A stretch of 64,000 nt of DNA from positions 2,590,001-2,654,000 of the forward strand of contig NC_013960.1 in the NCBI RefSeq assembly GCF_000024725.1, read 5' to 3'. The notes beneath the pieces were generated by a model, which searched no databases, was not told the DNA's origin, and saw only the letters and a program-made list of their open reading frames with translations. The position numbers and the translations under genes were made by a program. Origin of the DNA: Nitrosococcus halophilus Nc 4. GTDB taxonomy: Bacteria > Pseudomonadota > Gammaproteobacteria > Nitrosococcales > Nitrosococcaceae. Numbering within the stretch: the stretch's first letter is position 1; the number at the start of each line of letters is the position of its first letter. Shown one piece after another: positions 43,391-52,372 of this stretch.

Positions 43391-44281
43391 ATGGATTTGT
43401 TGAAATTTCTGGCTGGCGCCTTGCTCAATGGCTATGTTTTAAGCTATCTGCTGATTGTTATTTTGGCTCAAATGGGACTGGCTGGTTGGTATCGATTTCA
43501 GCGCTACCGCCTTACTCGGCGGCGGCGGCGCCAAGGGTTGCCGCCGGATATTCTGATGGATCATACCCAGCGGTTATCTGAATTGCGATGGGAGGCGTTT
43601 TGGAAAGCGCTGGTGTTAGTGGGGACCGTGGTAGTGGTCCCTTTTATACTGAGTTATTTCGCCGCCCCTGAGTCCGCCCCGAGCAAGACTAGCGAAGAGG
43701 CGGCTGCGCCGGCCCAGGCTGGTTTGGCCTTGGTTTTTGTCACCCTGCTGCTGTGGTTGTTGCTGAACGGCACCGATGTGGCGAAGGCCTTTCTGGGGGG
43801 ACTGGCGTTCAAGACCTTGGTGGCTTTCCAGCGTCCGTTGCAGGTGGGGGATCGGGTTGCCCTTAAGGGGCATCGGGGCAAGGTGACCCAAGTAGGTACT
43901 TTTTTCGTCACCCTGCAAACCGCTGATGACGATGTGGTGAATATCCCTACCCGGGACCTGTGGTCCGAGGTGCTGGTCTCTGCCAACGCCGGGGCGCGGG
44001 CGTCCCTCTGCGTCATGCCCTTTTATTTGGATCCCAAGGTTTCCCAGGAACAGCGCCAAGCTGCTGAGGATGCCATTTGGGAGGCGATTCAGGCTTCCGC
44101 TTATTTTGAGCCGGCTCAACCCATGCAAATTTATTTGACCCAAATGCCGGAAGCCATTTGCCTGACAGCCAAGGCCTATGTAGCCTCCACCTATCAGGAG
44201 TCCTTATTTTGCAGCGATGTGACCCGGGCTTTTTTGGAGTCCGCGGCCCGAGAGCAGATTCCTTTGGCGTCGCCGGCCTAG
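43391..44281 (+). CDS. MscS-family mechanosensitive channel-like protein
   Basis: 296 residues. Transmembrane helices at about 8-30, 75-95 and 110-130 (ALNGYVLSYLLIVILAQMGL in the first). The MscS pore/beta core follows: FLGGLAFKTLVAFQRPLQVG, DRVALKGHRGKVTQVGTFFV, TLQTADDDVVNIPTRDL. The C-terminal alpha/beta domain is short. MscS channels open under membrane tension to release osmolytes. The third helix is less Gly/Ala-patterned than in E. coli MscS, so gating may differ. It is translationally coupled to the winged-helix gene. Confidence 0.85.
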   Translation: MDLLKFLAGALLNGYVLSYLLIVILAQMGLAGWYRFQRYRLTRRRRRQGLPPDILMDHTQRLSELRWEAFWKALVLVGTVVVVPFILSYFAAPESAPSKTSEEAAAPAQAGLALVFVTLLLWLLLNGTDVAKAFLGGLAFKTLVAFQRPLQVGDRVALKGHRGKVTQVGTFFVTLQTADDDVVNIPTRDLWSEVLVSANAGARASLCVMPFYLDPKVSQEQRQAAEDAIWEAIQASAYFEPAQPMQIYLTQMPEAICLTAKAYVASTYQESLFCSDVTRAFLESAAREQIPLASPA

Positions 44282-44345
44282 GGAAAAGCGGAGGTCGATC
44301 CTGGCCAAGAGATGATCCAGGCCTGTTCAATGGGATTGAAAATTA

Positions 44346-44413
44346 GGGTAGGGACGGCTTTAGCCGCGATTTGTTCCCAAACGCACTTGGCGGCTGAAGC
44401 CGCCCCTACCCGG
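44346..44413. repeat. Hairpin repeat (GGTAGGGACGGCTT...)
   Basis: GGTAGGGACGGCTTTAGCCG and the inverted CGGCTGAAGCCGCCCCTACC flank a 30-base loop. Each arm also contains its own small palindrome. It is REP-like and lies between the MscS-type gene and the TRAFs-binding-type gene. Possibly acts as a terminator for the former. Confidence 0.65.
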
Positions 44414-44451
44414 GGTGCCGGTCAGCATTGAACCGCTCTGAGGAGACCACC

Positions 44452-45855
44452 ATGCCGCAAAAACCCCTGTGCTTTGTGTTGATGCCCTTTGGCATTAAGC
44501 CCGCTCCCACCGGTCAAGGAGCCATTAACTTTGACCGGATCTATAACCAGGCCATCAAGTCCGCCATCGAGGATGCTGGCCTGGCGCCCCTGCGGGCTGA
44601 TGAGGAAAAAACCGGGGGCATTATCCACAAGCCCATGTTCGAGCGCTTACTGCTGTGCGAATACGCGGTAGCGGATCTCACCACGGCCAATGCCAATGTG
44701 TTCTACGAGTTGGGGGTGCGCCATACGGCGCGTCCTTGTACTACCCAGGCCCTGTTTGCTCAGCAGCAGCCCATTCCCTTTGATGTTCATTTCCTGCGGG
44801 CCTTGCCCTATGATCTGGGCCCGGATAATCGTTTTGCCGAGCCAGAAGCCCAGGCTCTCCGTGAGACGCTCGCTGAACGCCTGCAAACGCTGCGGGAACA
44901 GGCGATCCAGCCCGACACCAAGGACAGCCCCCTGTTCCAGTTGCTGGGGGAGTGGCAACCGGATCTGTCCCGCTTAAAGACCGATCTATTTCGGGAACAG
45001 ACGGCTTATAACCAAGCCCTTAAGGAGCGGATGGCGGCGGCCCGTTACCAAGAACGCTCCCAGGGCCTGGCGGAACTACGCCAGCTGCAACAGGAATTAG
45101 CAGCCCATCTGGACAGCCAGGAAGTGGGCGTGTTGGTGGATCTGCTGCTCTCCTATCGGGCCTTAGAAGGCTGGAATGAGATGATCGCGCTCTATGAGAT
45201 CCTGCCCGAGACCTTAAAGCATTCCATCCTAGTGCGGGAACAATTGGCTTTTGCCCTCAACCGCCGGGCCGGGGAAGCCCAGCGTCCTGAAGATCGCCAG
45301 CGGGCTTTAGCGGTGCTTAAAGAGGTGGAAGCGCAACAGGGCCCCAGCGCTGAGACCGGTGGGCTCATGGGCCGGATCTACAAGGATTGGTGGGATGAAA
45401 CCCGTCATAGCCATCCCCGCAGTGCCCGGGGTTATCTGAAGCAGGCCATTGCCGCCTATCGGCGGGGTTTTGAAGCGGACTGGCGGGATGCTTATCCCGG
45501 TATCAATGCGGTCACTTTGCTGGATATTCGGGGGGAACCTGAAGACAAAGTCCAGCGGGACCGACTGCTCCCGGTGGTGCGCTTTGCCGTGGAACGGCGC
45601 TTGGAGGGTAAGTCCCCTGATTACTGGGATTATGCGACCTTGCTGGAATTAGCGGTGCTGGAGACGGATCGGGAGGCGGCGGGGCGGCATCTGGACGATG
45701 CGTTGGCCGCGGTGCGGGAGTCCTGGGAGTCCAAGACCACAGCCCGCAATCTGGATCTGATTCGTCAGGCTCGGGCCGCACGGGGGGAGACCATGGATTG
45801 GATTGAGGAGCTCATCCAAGCCCTTAAGGATAAAGTCCAGGGGGTTAGCCAATGA
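44452..45855 (+). CDS. Deoxyribosyltransferase-like domain fused to a TRAFs-binding-type helical repeat region
   Basis: 467 residues from ATG 44452, with GAGGAGACC upstream. Residues 1-120 resemble nucleoside 2-deoxyribosyltransferases and TIR-like folds: FVLMPFGIKPAPTGQGAINF, AIEDAGLAPLRADEE and FERLLLCEYAVADLTTANAN, VFYELGVRHTARP. This is the pattern of bacterial conflict-system effectors. Residues 150-467 are alpha-helical repeats of the MAP3K TRAFs-binding type (DUF4071): QEVGVLVDLLLSYRALEGWN; YKDWWDETRHSHPRSARGYL; GINAVTLLDIRGEPEDKVQR. Role in NAD or nucleotide cleavage on infection is possible, not shown. The gene is intact next to a broken STAND gene. Confidence 0.82.
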   Translation: MPQKPLCFVLMPFGIKPAPTGQGAINFDRIYNQAIKSAIEDAGLAPLRADEEKTGGIIHKPMFERLLLCEYAVADLTTANANVFYELGVRHTARPCTTQALFAQQQPIPFDVHFLRALPYDLGPDNRFAEPEAQALRETLAERLQTLREQAIQPDTKDSPLFQLLGEWQPDLSRLKTDLFREQTAYNQALKERMAAARYQERSQGLAELRQLQQELAAHLDSQEVGVLVDLLLSYRALEGWNEMIALYEILPETLKHSILVREQLAFALNRRAGEAQRPEDRQRALAVLKEVEAQQGPSAETGGLMGRIYKDWWDETRHSHPRSARGYLKQAIAAYRRGFEADWRDAYPGINAVTLLDIRGEPEDKVQRDRLLPVVRFAVERRLEGKSPDYWDYATLLELAVLETDREAAGRHLDDALAAVRESWESKTTARNLDLIRQARAARGETMDWIEELIQALKDKVQGVSQ

Positions 45856-45944
45856 AGGGGCTCCCATCTTGTCTTTAATTATCGCGGTTAAGGCGGCAGT
45901 CCCTTGCCCCTAAGAGTCATCCTTCTTTCAGAATCAGAAATAGC

Positions 45945-46034
45945 TTCTTCGTGCGCACGCTACTTGTCGGTTCACAGGGGCGGTTGAACAACGCAAAACC
46001 GACCGCATTCCTCTAAAAATTTTTGCCGAGAGAC
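45945..46034 (+). repeat. Dispersed repeat, CTTCGTGCGCAC family, copy 3 (best preserved)
   Basis: Begins GCTTCTTCGTGCGCACGCTA and runs through CTTGTCGGTTCACAGGGGCG, AACGCAAAACCGACCG to AAAAATTTTTGCCGAGAGAC. Compare the minus strand of 5087-5171 and the plus strand of 20398-20466. It ends at the last base before the DUF411 stop codon, so it lies flush with that gene. Confidence 0.78.
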
Positions 46035-46523
46035 TTAATAGTCTCGATAGGCATTAAATGGTTTTGACTGACCTTCTTTGTTAAATTGAAGGACGTAAAA
46101 GGGATCTTTTCTTCCCCCCATCTCCATGCCTGGTGTGCCTACCGGCATGGCAGGAACCGTCAAGCCCGCTATCTCAGGTTTCTCTATGAGTAGGCGTTTG
46201 ATATCGTCAGCGGGGACATGGCCTTCAATCACATAACCATCAATAATGGCGGTGTGGCAGGAGGCCAGCTCACGGGGAACACCATATTGCTGCTTCAGGG
46301 TTTGCATATTATTGGAGGTAATATCTTTGACGGTGAAGCGGTGTTTTTCCAGGTGTTCGACCCATTTCTTACAACAGCCACAGGTAGGGCTGCGATAGAC
46401 GGTAATGTTGGAGGGACCAAAATAGGAGACTTGGGCCTTGTCCCAGACGCTTTCCTCGGCATGGGAAGACATGGTCAATAAAACCAGTAGAAGACCTAGG
46501 CTAAGCTGATAGATTAATCGCAT
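46035..46523 (-). CDS. Secreted DUF411 metal-binding protein
   Basis: 162 residues with a signal peptide (QLSLGLLLVLLTMSSHAEES) and the DUF411 core ITVYRSPTCGCCKKWVEHLE, carrying a Cys-x-Cys-Cys motif, then HRFTVKDITSNN and GVPRELASCHTAIIDGYVIE, GHVPADDIKRLL. Usually about 150 residues; associated with copper or other metal handling in the periplasm. The C-terminus carries extra Met-rich residues (VGTPGMEMGG) that may bind Cu(I). GGAG stands eight bases before the ATG. Confidence 0.92.
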   Translation of the reverse strand: MRLIYQLSLGLLLVLLTMSSHAEESVWDKAQVSYFGPSNITVYRSPTCGCCKKWVEHLEKHRFTVKDITSNNMQTLKQQYGVPRELASCHTAIIDGYVIEGHVPADDIKRLLIEKPEIAGLTVPAMPVGTPGMEMGGRKDPFYVLQFNKEGQSKPFNAYRDY

Positions 46524-46812
46524 TTATTTGCTCCAAAAGACAGGTTGCCGGAATTCGAACCCACGATCCCTGTTCCACAAGGCGAAGAAGAGGGATAACG
46601 CAGTCCGTCCAGCACTAGGTTTCATGGATTTTCAGAAGAAAATATGCAGAATAACCACATATTTTGACCCATAGACCCACAATGAGACAAGCTAAAGTGT
46701 GGGAAATTCCCCTCGAGTGCCGAGTAACAAGGCCCGTACCTGGAAGTTTTTAATTCAGAGGGGATGAAGAGATTTTGCTTGGCTGTCACCGGGTATCTAT
46801 GGGGGACTGGAA
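46524..46812. other. Gene-free stretch upstream of the TraB gene
   Basis: No gene recognised. The minus strand at 46540-46575 reads GGGTTCGAATTCCGGCAACC, which looks like a tRNA T-arm and acceptor tail but has no matching 5' half. Confidence 0.4.
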
Positions 46813-48015
46813 TTACGCCCCTGCCAAGCGATCAATGATTTTGAAACCGGCCGCATAAGTTCCTATGGCGCTGCCTAAGGTACTCAGTAAGAATACCAAT
46901 AGGATCCGGGTGACTCGATTGTGCCACCAACCCTTGAGACGGGTCGTATCCTGCCGCAGACGACTGAAATCTCCCACGGTAGGTCGGCGCAGGAAGGTTT
47001 CAATTGCGGCGGTGACCATGCCTGCCCCAATGGTGGGGTTAAGGGAAGTCAACGGCGCGGCAAAAAACGCGCCCACTACGGTCAAAGGGTGGGCTCTAGC
47101 CACTAGGGCGCCTAGGGCAGCTAAGCCCCCGTTAATCACGATCCAGTCGATGACCAATTGCCAGCCGAGCTCGGAGCTCTGATAAAAGCCAAAGATAAAG
47201 CCGGTCAGGATCAGGGCCACAATCACCCAGGGAATGAGTTTGGGCCAACGGCTTGGGGAGGGGACCTGATCCAGTTCGGTGATAATTTTTTTCGCCGATG
47301 CGCTGTCTTGTTCTAAGTAACGGGTCACGCCCCGGAGATGCCCTGCTCCGATGACCCCTAAGAGGTGGTGGTATTCGCCATGGGTGATTTCTTCCCGGAG
47401 GCGGGCAGCCATGTAACGATCCCGTTCGTCGATCAGCGGGGTATAGAGGGGGCGGGCTTCTGCAGCAAATTGGGAGAAGGTGGTCTCCAGGACATCCCCT
47501 TCCTTAAGGCGTTCCACCTCTTCTTCGCTGACCGTATCCCGCGACACGAGACTGGCAAAGAGACCGGCGATCAGGTTAAAGCGCTGCCACCAGGGAACAT
47601 TGCGGTAGATGCGTTTTAAGGTGGTGCCCACTTCTCGGTCGATCAGGACAACGGGAAGTTTAGCGGTATGGGCCGAATCGACGGCTGCGCGCATTTCGGC
47701 GCCCGGTTCAATACCAAACTGCTCCGCTATCCGCTGTTGATAGGCCGCCAGGGCCAAGCTTGCGGTCACCATCGCGGCTTTGCCTTTGCGAAGGACTTCA
47801 AACAGGTCCATACGGGAGAGGGCATCGGGGTTGATGAGGGCATGGTAGCGGCTAGGACAGAGTTCGACCGCCACTGCATCATAGTCCCCCGTGGCGAGCA
47901 ATGCCTTGACGTGTTCAGCGCTAGCTCGCGAGACATGGGCAGTGCCCAGAAGCGTAATCTGGCGATCAGCGAATTTAATGATACTTAAAGGTTGTTGCTG
48001 TTCGGTGCTATTCAT
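46813..48015 (-). CDS. TraB/PrgY-family membrane protein
   Basis: 400 residues. The N-terminal Tiki-like domain contains ITLLGTAHVSRASAEHV near residue 20, YDAVAVELCPSRYHAL, KLPVVLIDREVGTTLKRIYR and GVIGAGHLRGV with the GxxH motif. Three or four membrane helices follow (LIPWVIVALILTGFIFGFYQ; ITNGGLAAL-like segment; a last one near the end). TraB proteins in enterococci quench pheromone; the Tiki fold is a metal-dependent protease in animals. A membrane peptidase role is possible. Gene runs alone, opposite to the ABC genes. Confidence 0.88.
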   Translation of the reverse strand: MNSTEQQQPLSIIKFADRQITLLGTAHVSRASAEHVKALLATGDYDAVAVELCPSRYHALINPDALSRMDLFEVLRKGKAAMVTASLALAAYQQRIAEQFGIEPGAEMRAAVDSAHTAKLPVVLIDREVGTTLKRIYRNVPWWQRFNLIAGLFASLVSRDTVSEEEVERLKEGDVLETTFSQFAAEARPLYTPLIDERDRYMAARLREEITHGEYHHLLGVIGAGHLRGVTRYLEQDSASAKKIITELDQVPSPSRWPKLIPWVIVALILTGFIFGFYQSSELGWQLVIDWIVINGGLAALGALVARAHPLTVVGAFFAAPLTSLNPTIGAGMVTAAIETFLRRPTVGDFSRLRQDTTRLKGWWHNRVTRILLVFLLSTLGSAIGTYAAGFKIIDRLAGA

Positions 48016-48126
48016 CTAAATAAAAAAATAGAAATGCCAAGCAACAGGCTCGGCACAATTGTAGGTGCGCTAAAAGGGCGAATCCGTATAGCACCGCGTT
48101 GCAACCGCCTTTGGCGTTGCTTTGAT

Positions 48127-49095
48127 TTAGTGGGTTTGAATGGCGTATTTCTGCATCCGGTAGCACAGTGTGTCGCGGCTAATGCCCAGCAGTCGCGCGG
48201 CTTTAGAGCGATTACCCTTGGCTCTGGCGATAGCCTGGTGAATGAGTTCCATTTCCACCCGCTCTAATTCTAGACCGCTTTCCGGCAGCGTGATTAGCGG
48301 TTGGGTTTCCTTCTCAGTCGGCAGGTTCAAGCCACCGCGAACGTCAAACGGCAGGTTCTGGGGGGTAATGGTTTGTCCGGGTAACAGTACCACCATTCGC
48401 TCACAAAAGTTGCGCAGTTCCCGCACGTTGCCAGGCCAAGGATAGGTGTTGAGTACCCGTAAGGCCGCCGAATTAAAGTTCGGTGGTACGAGTCCATGGT
48501 GCTGGGCAAAGCTGGCACAAAAATGTTTGAGCAGCTGGTTGATATCCCCCTCCCGCTGTCGCAGTGGCGGCAGTTCTAAGGGCACCACGTGGAGACGGTA
48601 GTAGAGGTCTTGTCGAAAACGTCCTTCCTTAATGTGTTGGTTGAGATCGCAATTGGTCGCCGCGATCACGCGCACATCACAATGGTGGGTGCGAGTATCC
48701 CCGACGGCTTGGCATTCTCCGGATTCTAAGAAGCGGAGTAACTTAGCTTGAATTCCGGCAGAGAGTTCGTTGACTTCATCCAGGAACACCGTGCCCCCTT
48801 CAGCAGCCCGAAAACGCCCCAAGTGATCATGGGTGGCTCCGGAGAAGGCACCACGGCGGTGGCCGAAAAGTTCCGATTCCGCTAAACTTTCCGGTAAGGC
48901 AGCGCAGTTGATGGCCGCAAAAGTTTTGTTTGCCCGTCGACTCTCAGCGTGAATGGCTTCTGCCATTAACTCTTTGCCCGTTCCCGTCTCCCCCATAATG
49001 AGCACGGTCACTTCTGTCGCTGCCACCATACGCGCACTGCGCAATAGGGATTCAAAAGCCGGCGCTTTGCCAATCAGTACATCAAACCCGTCCAT
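48127..49095 (-). CDS. Sigma-54-dependent transcription activator without sensor domain
   Basis: 322 residues consisting of an AAA+ domain and a Fis-type HTH only. Walker A GETGTGKELM, the loop GAFSGA where GAFTGA is canonical (the Thr that contacts sigma-54 is Ser), Walker B GGTVFLDEVNELS, R-finger region RFRQDLYYRLHVVPLELPPL, sensor II PWPGNVRELRNFCERM. The C-terminus (GNRSKAARLLGISRDTLCYR) is Fis-like. No receiver or GAF domain, so it may be constitutive or controlled by a separate protein. Next gene on the same strand is a DsbD_2-like protein upstream at 49174. Confidence 0.92.
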   Translation of the reverse strand: MDGFDVLIGKAPAFESLLRSARMVAATEVTVLIMGETGTGKELMAEAIHAESRRANKTFAAINCAALPESLAESELFGHRRGAFSGATHDHLGRFRAAEGGTVFLDEVNELSAGIQAKLLRFLESGECQAVGDTRTHHCDVRVIAATNCDLNQHIKEGRFRQDLYYRLHVVPLELPPLRQREGDINQLLKHFCASFAQHHGLVPPNFNSAALRVLNTYPWPGNVRELRNFCERMVVLLPGQTITPQNLPFDVRGGLNLPTEKETQPLITLPESGLELERVEMELIHQAIARAKGNRSKAARLLGISRDTLCYRMQKYAIQTH

Positions 49096-49173
49096 CCCAT
49101 CACCTGCTTATTAGTTTAGTTATTTGGTCATTTTAAGACGTATATTACCCTATTTTCTTTGACTGTATTAGCC

Positions 49174-49923
49174 CTAATAGGACCCAATAGCAAGTAAGTT
49201 AATCACAGCCATCGCAATGATCACCAAACCAGCCACCCGGCGCAAGCCATTTAGGCTGGCCAGGTGAGCCATCCAGGCGGTAAAGATGCCTGTACTCATC
49301 ACCGTGGGTAGGGTGCCGATACCAAAGGCGAGCATGGTCAAGGCGCTCCGAGTCCCGCTGCCCGTGGTGGCAGCCACTGCTATGGCATTATAGACTAAGC
49401 CGCAAGGTAGCCAGCCCCAAATGACACCAAATACAAAGGCCTGTTTCCGAGTGCGGACAGGAATGAGTCGCCGCCCCAGGGGCTCTAGCCTGCGCCATAG
49501 TGGGACCCCTATCCGCTCTACCACAGCAAAGCGGGGGAACCAATTCGCGATATACAGCCCCGTGCTCAGCATGATCAGGGCCGAGGTTGCTTGCAATATG
49601 TCGTGCCCTGAGACTCCAAATATGACGGGATGGTTGGTGGAGCCCAGCAACCCTACCAGCAAGCCCATGATTAATCCCATGGTGATGTAGCTCGCGACCC
49701 GGCCAAGATTATAGGCAAAGATAAAAGGGACCAGCCGCTTTTTTTGGCTGCGGATTTCCCGGGGTAGGCTTAAGGTCAGGGTGCCAATGATGGCGCCACA
49801 CATGGCCACACAGTGCAGTCCGCTAAGCAGGCCCAATAGGAGCGCAAAGGTGAAAGAGGTGGTAAAAAGGGGATCTAGAAAAGTCACGGACAGCAAAATA
49901 AACGGAAAAGTGAGGAACTTCAA
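49174..49923 (-). CDS. Membrane protein of the DsbD_2/TauE-like family
   Basis: 249 residues with six hydrophobic segments. Conserved features are LLGLLSGLHCVAMCGAIIG (Cys-x3-Cys in the first helix) and VIWGWLPCGLVYNAIAVAAT, the two-Cys pattern of thiol or metal carriers related to CcdA. Family members sit near cbb3 oxidase and copper maturation genes. The DUF411 copper-type protein is 3 kb away, which fits a metal theme. The direct substrate cannot be told. Confidence 0.85.
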   Translation of the reverse strand: MKFLTFPFILLSVTFLDPLFTTSFTFALLLGLLSGLHCVAMCGAIIGTLTLSLPREIRSQKKRLVPFIFAYNLGRVASYITMGLIMGLLVGLLGSTNHPVIFGVSGHDILQATSALIMLSTGLYIANWFPRFAVVERIGVPLWRRLEPLGRRLIPVRTRKQAFVFGVIWGWLPCGLVYNAIAVAATTGSGTRSALTMLAFGIGTLPTVMSTGIFTAWMAHLASLNGLRRVAGLVIIAMAVINLLAIGSY

Positions 49924-50133
49924 CTCTGGGAATACATTGGGCTTTAAATTGGGTCATTTGCCGTAGTGTATTAGGTCAAATCACCTATTTTAGCGCTAAC
50001 TGTTCCGCCTTATAGAGCCAGCAGGTCGTATTTTTTCGTCCCATGGCCGGCGTCAGTCATTTTTTTGAGGGGAAAACATCATTTAGATTTAGAATTTTGG
50101 TGCTGACTCCCTTCAATTCCGGAGTGCAAGGAC

Positions 50134-50889
50134 ATGCTAGAACTGGAAGCGGTTTCCAAACGTTACGGCGGTATCATTGCTTTACATATTACGGATCTCT
50201 CCATCTCACCGGGCCGGACTACAGTTTTAATTGGCCCTAGCGGCTGTGGCAAGTCCACCTTGCTGCGGTTGATGATAGGGCTCATCCAGCCAGATACCGG
50301 AACCATCCGTTTTGGCGGCACCTTACTGACTGCTGCCAATATTTTAGAGCAACGCCAGGGAATGGGGTACGTTATCCAAGAAGGGGGATTATTTCCCCAC
50401 TTCACGGCCCGAGGTAATATCACTTTGGTGGCTGACCATCTGGGATGGGAGAAGGCCCGGATACAACAACGGCTCGGGGAATTGGTCACCTTGACCCGTT
50501 TTCCGAATGAAGCCTTAGACCGCTACCCCACCCAGCTATCCGGGGGACAACGGCAACGGGTGGCTTTAATGCGTGCCCTGATGCTCGATCCAGAGCTGTT
50601 ATTGTTGGATGAACCCCTTGGCGCGCTAGATCCTCTGAACCGCTACGAGTTGCAGTCCGAGCTGAAAAGCGTTTTTAGGGCTTTGGGTAAAACCGTGGTG
50701 ATGGTCACCCACGATATGGGGGAGGCGGCCTATTTCGGCGATCACATCGTTTTGCTGCAGGAAGGAAAAATCATTCAGCAGGGGGGGATTCAGGATTTCG
50801 TGGAAAGGCCGGGGACTCCCTTTGTGGAACGTTTTATTCGGGCTCAGCGTTCGCCCCTGGATATTTATGAAAGGCCACACGGTAAGTAA
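50134..50889 (+). CDS. ABC transporter ATPase, glycine-betaine/osmoprotectant type
   Basis: 251 residues. Walker A LIGPSGCGKSTLLRLMIGLI, Q-loop QEGGLFPHFTARGN, signature QLSGGQRQRVALMRALM, Walker B LLLLDEPLGALDPLNRYELQ, and the H-loop VMVTHDMGEAAYF. This matches the ProV/OpuA-like group without the CBS regulatory domains. The 3' end overlaps the start of the permease fusion gene by 23 bases. AAGGAC sits upstream of the ATG. Confidence 0.94.
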   Translation: MLELEAVSKRYGGIIALHITDLSISPGRTTVLIGPSGCGKSTLLRLMIGLIQPDTGTIRFGGTLLTAANILEQRQGMGYVIQEGGLFPHFTARGNITLVADHLGWEKARIQQRLGELVTLTRFPNEALDRYPTQLSGGQRQRVALMRALMLDPELLLLDEPLGALDPLNRYELQSELKSVFRALGKTVVMVTHDMGEAAYFGDHIVLLQEGKIIQQGGIQDFVERPGTPFVERFIRAQRSPLDIYERPHGK

Positions 50890-52372
50890 AACCGCTCTAG
50901 CGTTGACTTTGTGGATGATGTTTTCGGGATGCTTCGCCGCTTCCCCGGTAATGGTAGGGTCCAAGAAGTTCACCGAGTCCGTTATCCTGGGTGAGTTGGC
51001 CACCCAGTTGGTGCGGAGTGTCGGCACCAAGGCTGTTCATCGTCGGGAGCTGGGGGGGTCCCGCGTCCTTTGGAATGCCTTGCTTGCCGGCGAAATCGAT
51101 ATTTATCCTGAGTATACGGGCACCCTTTACCATGAAATTCTTGCCCAGCAGGTCACCGCAGAATCCGAACTGCGCCGTTTCTTGGCCACCCAGGGAATTG
51201 AGATGAGCCGCCCCTTGGGCTTCAATAATAGCTACGCCCTAGGGATGAAAGAAGAGGTTGCCCAAAAACTCAATATCAGCAAGATTTCGGATTTGCTTCA
51301 GCACCCCGAGTTGGTGTTGGGGTTTAGCAATGAGTTCATGGCCCGGGCTGATGGATGGCCGGGCTTACGCGCTCACTATGGGTTACCTCAGCGCCAGGTC
51401 AGTGGGTTAGATCACGATCTCGCTTACCGAGGACTGGAGCAGGGGTCTGTGCAAGTGATGGATCTCTACTCTACCGATGCGGAGATCCAATACTATGGAT
51501 TGCGGGTGTTGGAGGATGATCGCCATTACTTTCCTGACTATAAAGCCCTATTTCTTTATCGAAATGAGCTTTTAAAACGGGCGCCAGAGGCGGTGGCTGC
51601 CTTGCAATCCCTAGAAGGACAACTCGACTCGGCGGCGATGGTCGCCATGAACGCCCAGGCTAAATTGGAGCGAATCCCCGATTCCCAGGTAGCTGGTCAT
51701 TTTCTGGAACAGACGTTGGGTTATCCCCCTCAGACCGCCTCTGTCACCGCCTGGCAACGCTTTTATCGCCATACCAAAGAACACTTGGCCTTGGTCGGCA
51801 TTTCCCTGCTAAGTGCCATTATCGTCGCCATCCCTCTGGGAGTCATCGCCGCCTACCGGCCTCGCCTGGGGCAAATGATTTTGAGTATTGCGGGGATCAT
51901 TCAGACCATTCCCGCCCTTGCCTTATTGGTTTTTATGATTCCTCTCCTGGGCATCGGCGGACCCCCCGCGATGGTGGCTTTATTTCTTTATAGCTTATTG
52001 CCTATCCTTCGTAATACCTATACCGGGTTGCGGGATATTCCCCCACAGCTCTTGGAATCGGGAGCAGCGCTAGGGCTTTCAGCGGCGGCTAGATTGCGCT
52101 TGGTGGAACTGCCCATGGCCTCTCGCGCTATTTTGGCGGGGATTAAAACTTCGGCGGTGATTAATGTGGGGACAGCGACCCTAGGCGCTTTAATCGGCGC
52201 TGGAGGCTATGGTCAGCCTATACTGAGTGGGATTCGCTTGGATGATGTGGGCCTGATCTTGGAAGGTGCGATTCCCGCAGCGGGGCTGGCCCTCCTGGTT
52301 CAAGGACTATTCGAGGGAGTGGATCGGGTCGTGGTGCCTAAGGGGCTGCGGTTGGAGGAAGAAAAAAGGTGA
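50867..52372 (+). CDS. Substrate-binding protein fused to ABC permease (osmoprotectant type)
   Basis: 501 residues from ATG 50867. A signal segment (TALALTLWMMFSGCFAASPV) is followed by an OpuAC/ProX-like binding domain (VGSKKFTESVILGELATQLV, RELGGSRVLWNALLAGEIDI, YPEYTGTLYHEIL) to about residue 280. The permease comes second, from about residue 310: LALVGISLLSAIIVAIPLGV, the EAA-like loop region QLLESGAALGLSAAARLRLV and helices up to LLVQGLF. The binding domain therefore precedes the membrane domain. Fused systems often place it after the permease (OpuA/EgtU type). Likely substrates are glycine betaine, choline or similar; it forms an operon with the ATPase. Confidence 0.92.
   Translation: MKGHTVSKTALALTLWMMFSGCFAASPVMVGSKKFTESVILGELATQLVRSVGTKAVHRRELGGSRVLWNALLAGEIDIYPEYTGTLYHEILAQQVTAESELRRFLATQGIEMSRPLGFNNSYALGMKEEVAQKLNISKISDLLQHPELVLGFSNEFMARADGWPGLRAHYGLPQRQVSGLDHDLAYRGLEQGSVQVMDLYSTDAEIQYYGLRVLEDDRHYFPDYKALFLYRNELLKRAPEAVAALQSLEGQLDSAAMVAMNAQAKLERIPDSQVAGHFLEQTLGYPPQTASVTAWQRFYRHTKEHLALVGISLLSAIIVAIPLGVIAAYRPRLGQMILSIAGIIQTIPALALLVFMIPLLGIGGPPAMVALFLYSLLPILRNTYTGLRDIPPQLLESGAALGLSAAARLRLVELPMASRAILAGIKTSAVINVGTATLGALIGAGGYGQPILSGIRLDDVGLILEGAIPAAGLALLVQGLFEGVDRVVVPKGLRLEEEKR

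Noticed and set aside
46540-46580. tRNA-like sequence GGGTTCGAATTCCGGCAACC
   Set aside because: It resembles a T-arm plus acceptor end, but the stem pairs poorly and no D-arm or anticodon arm is found upstream.
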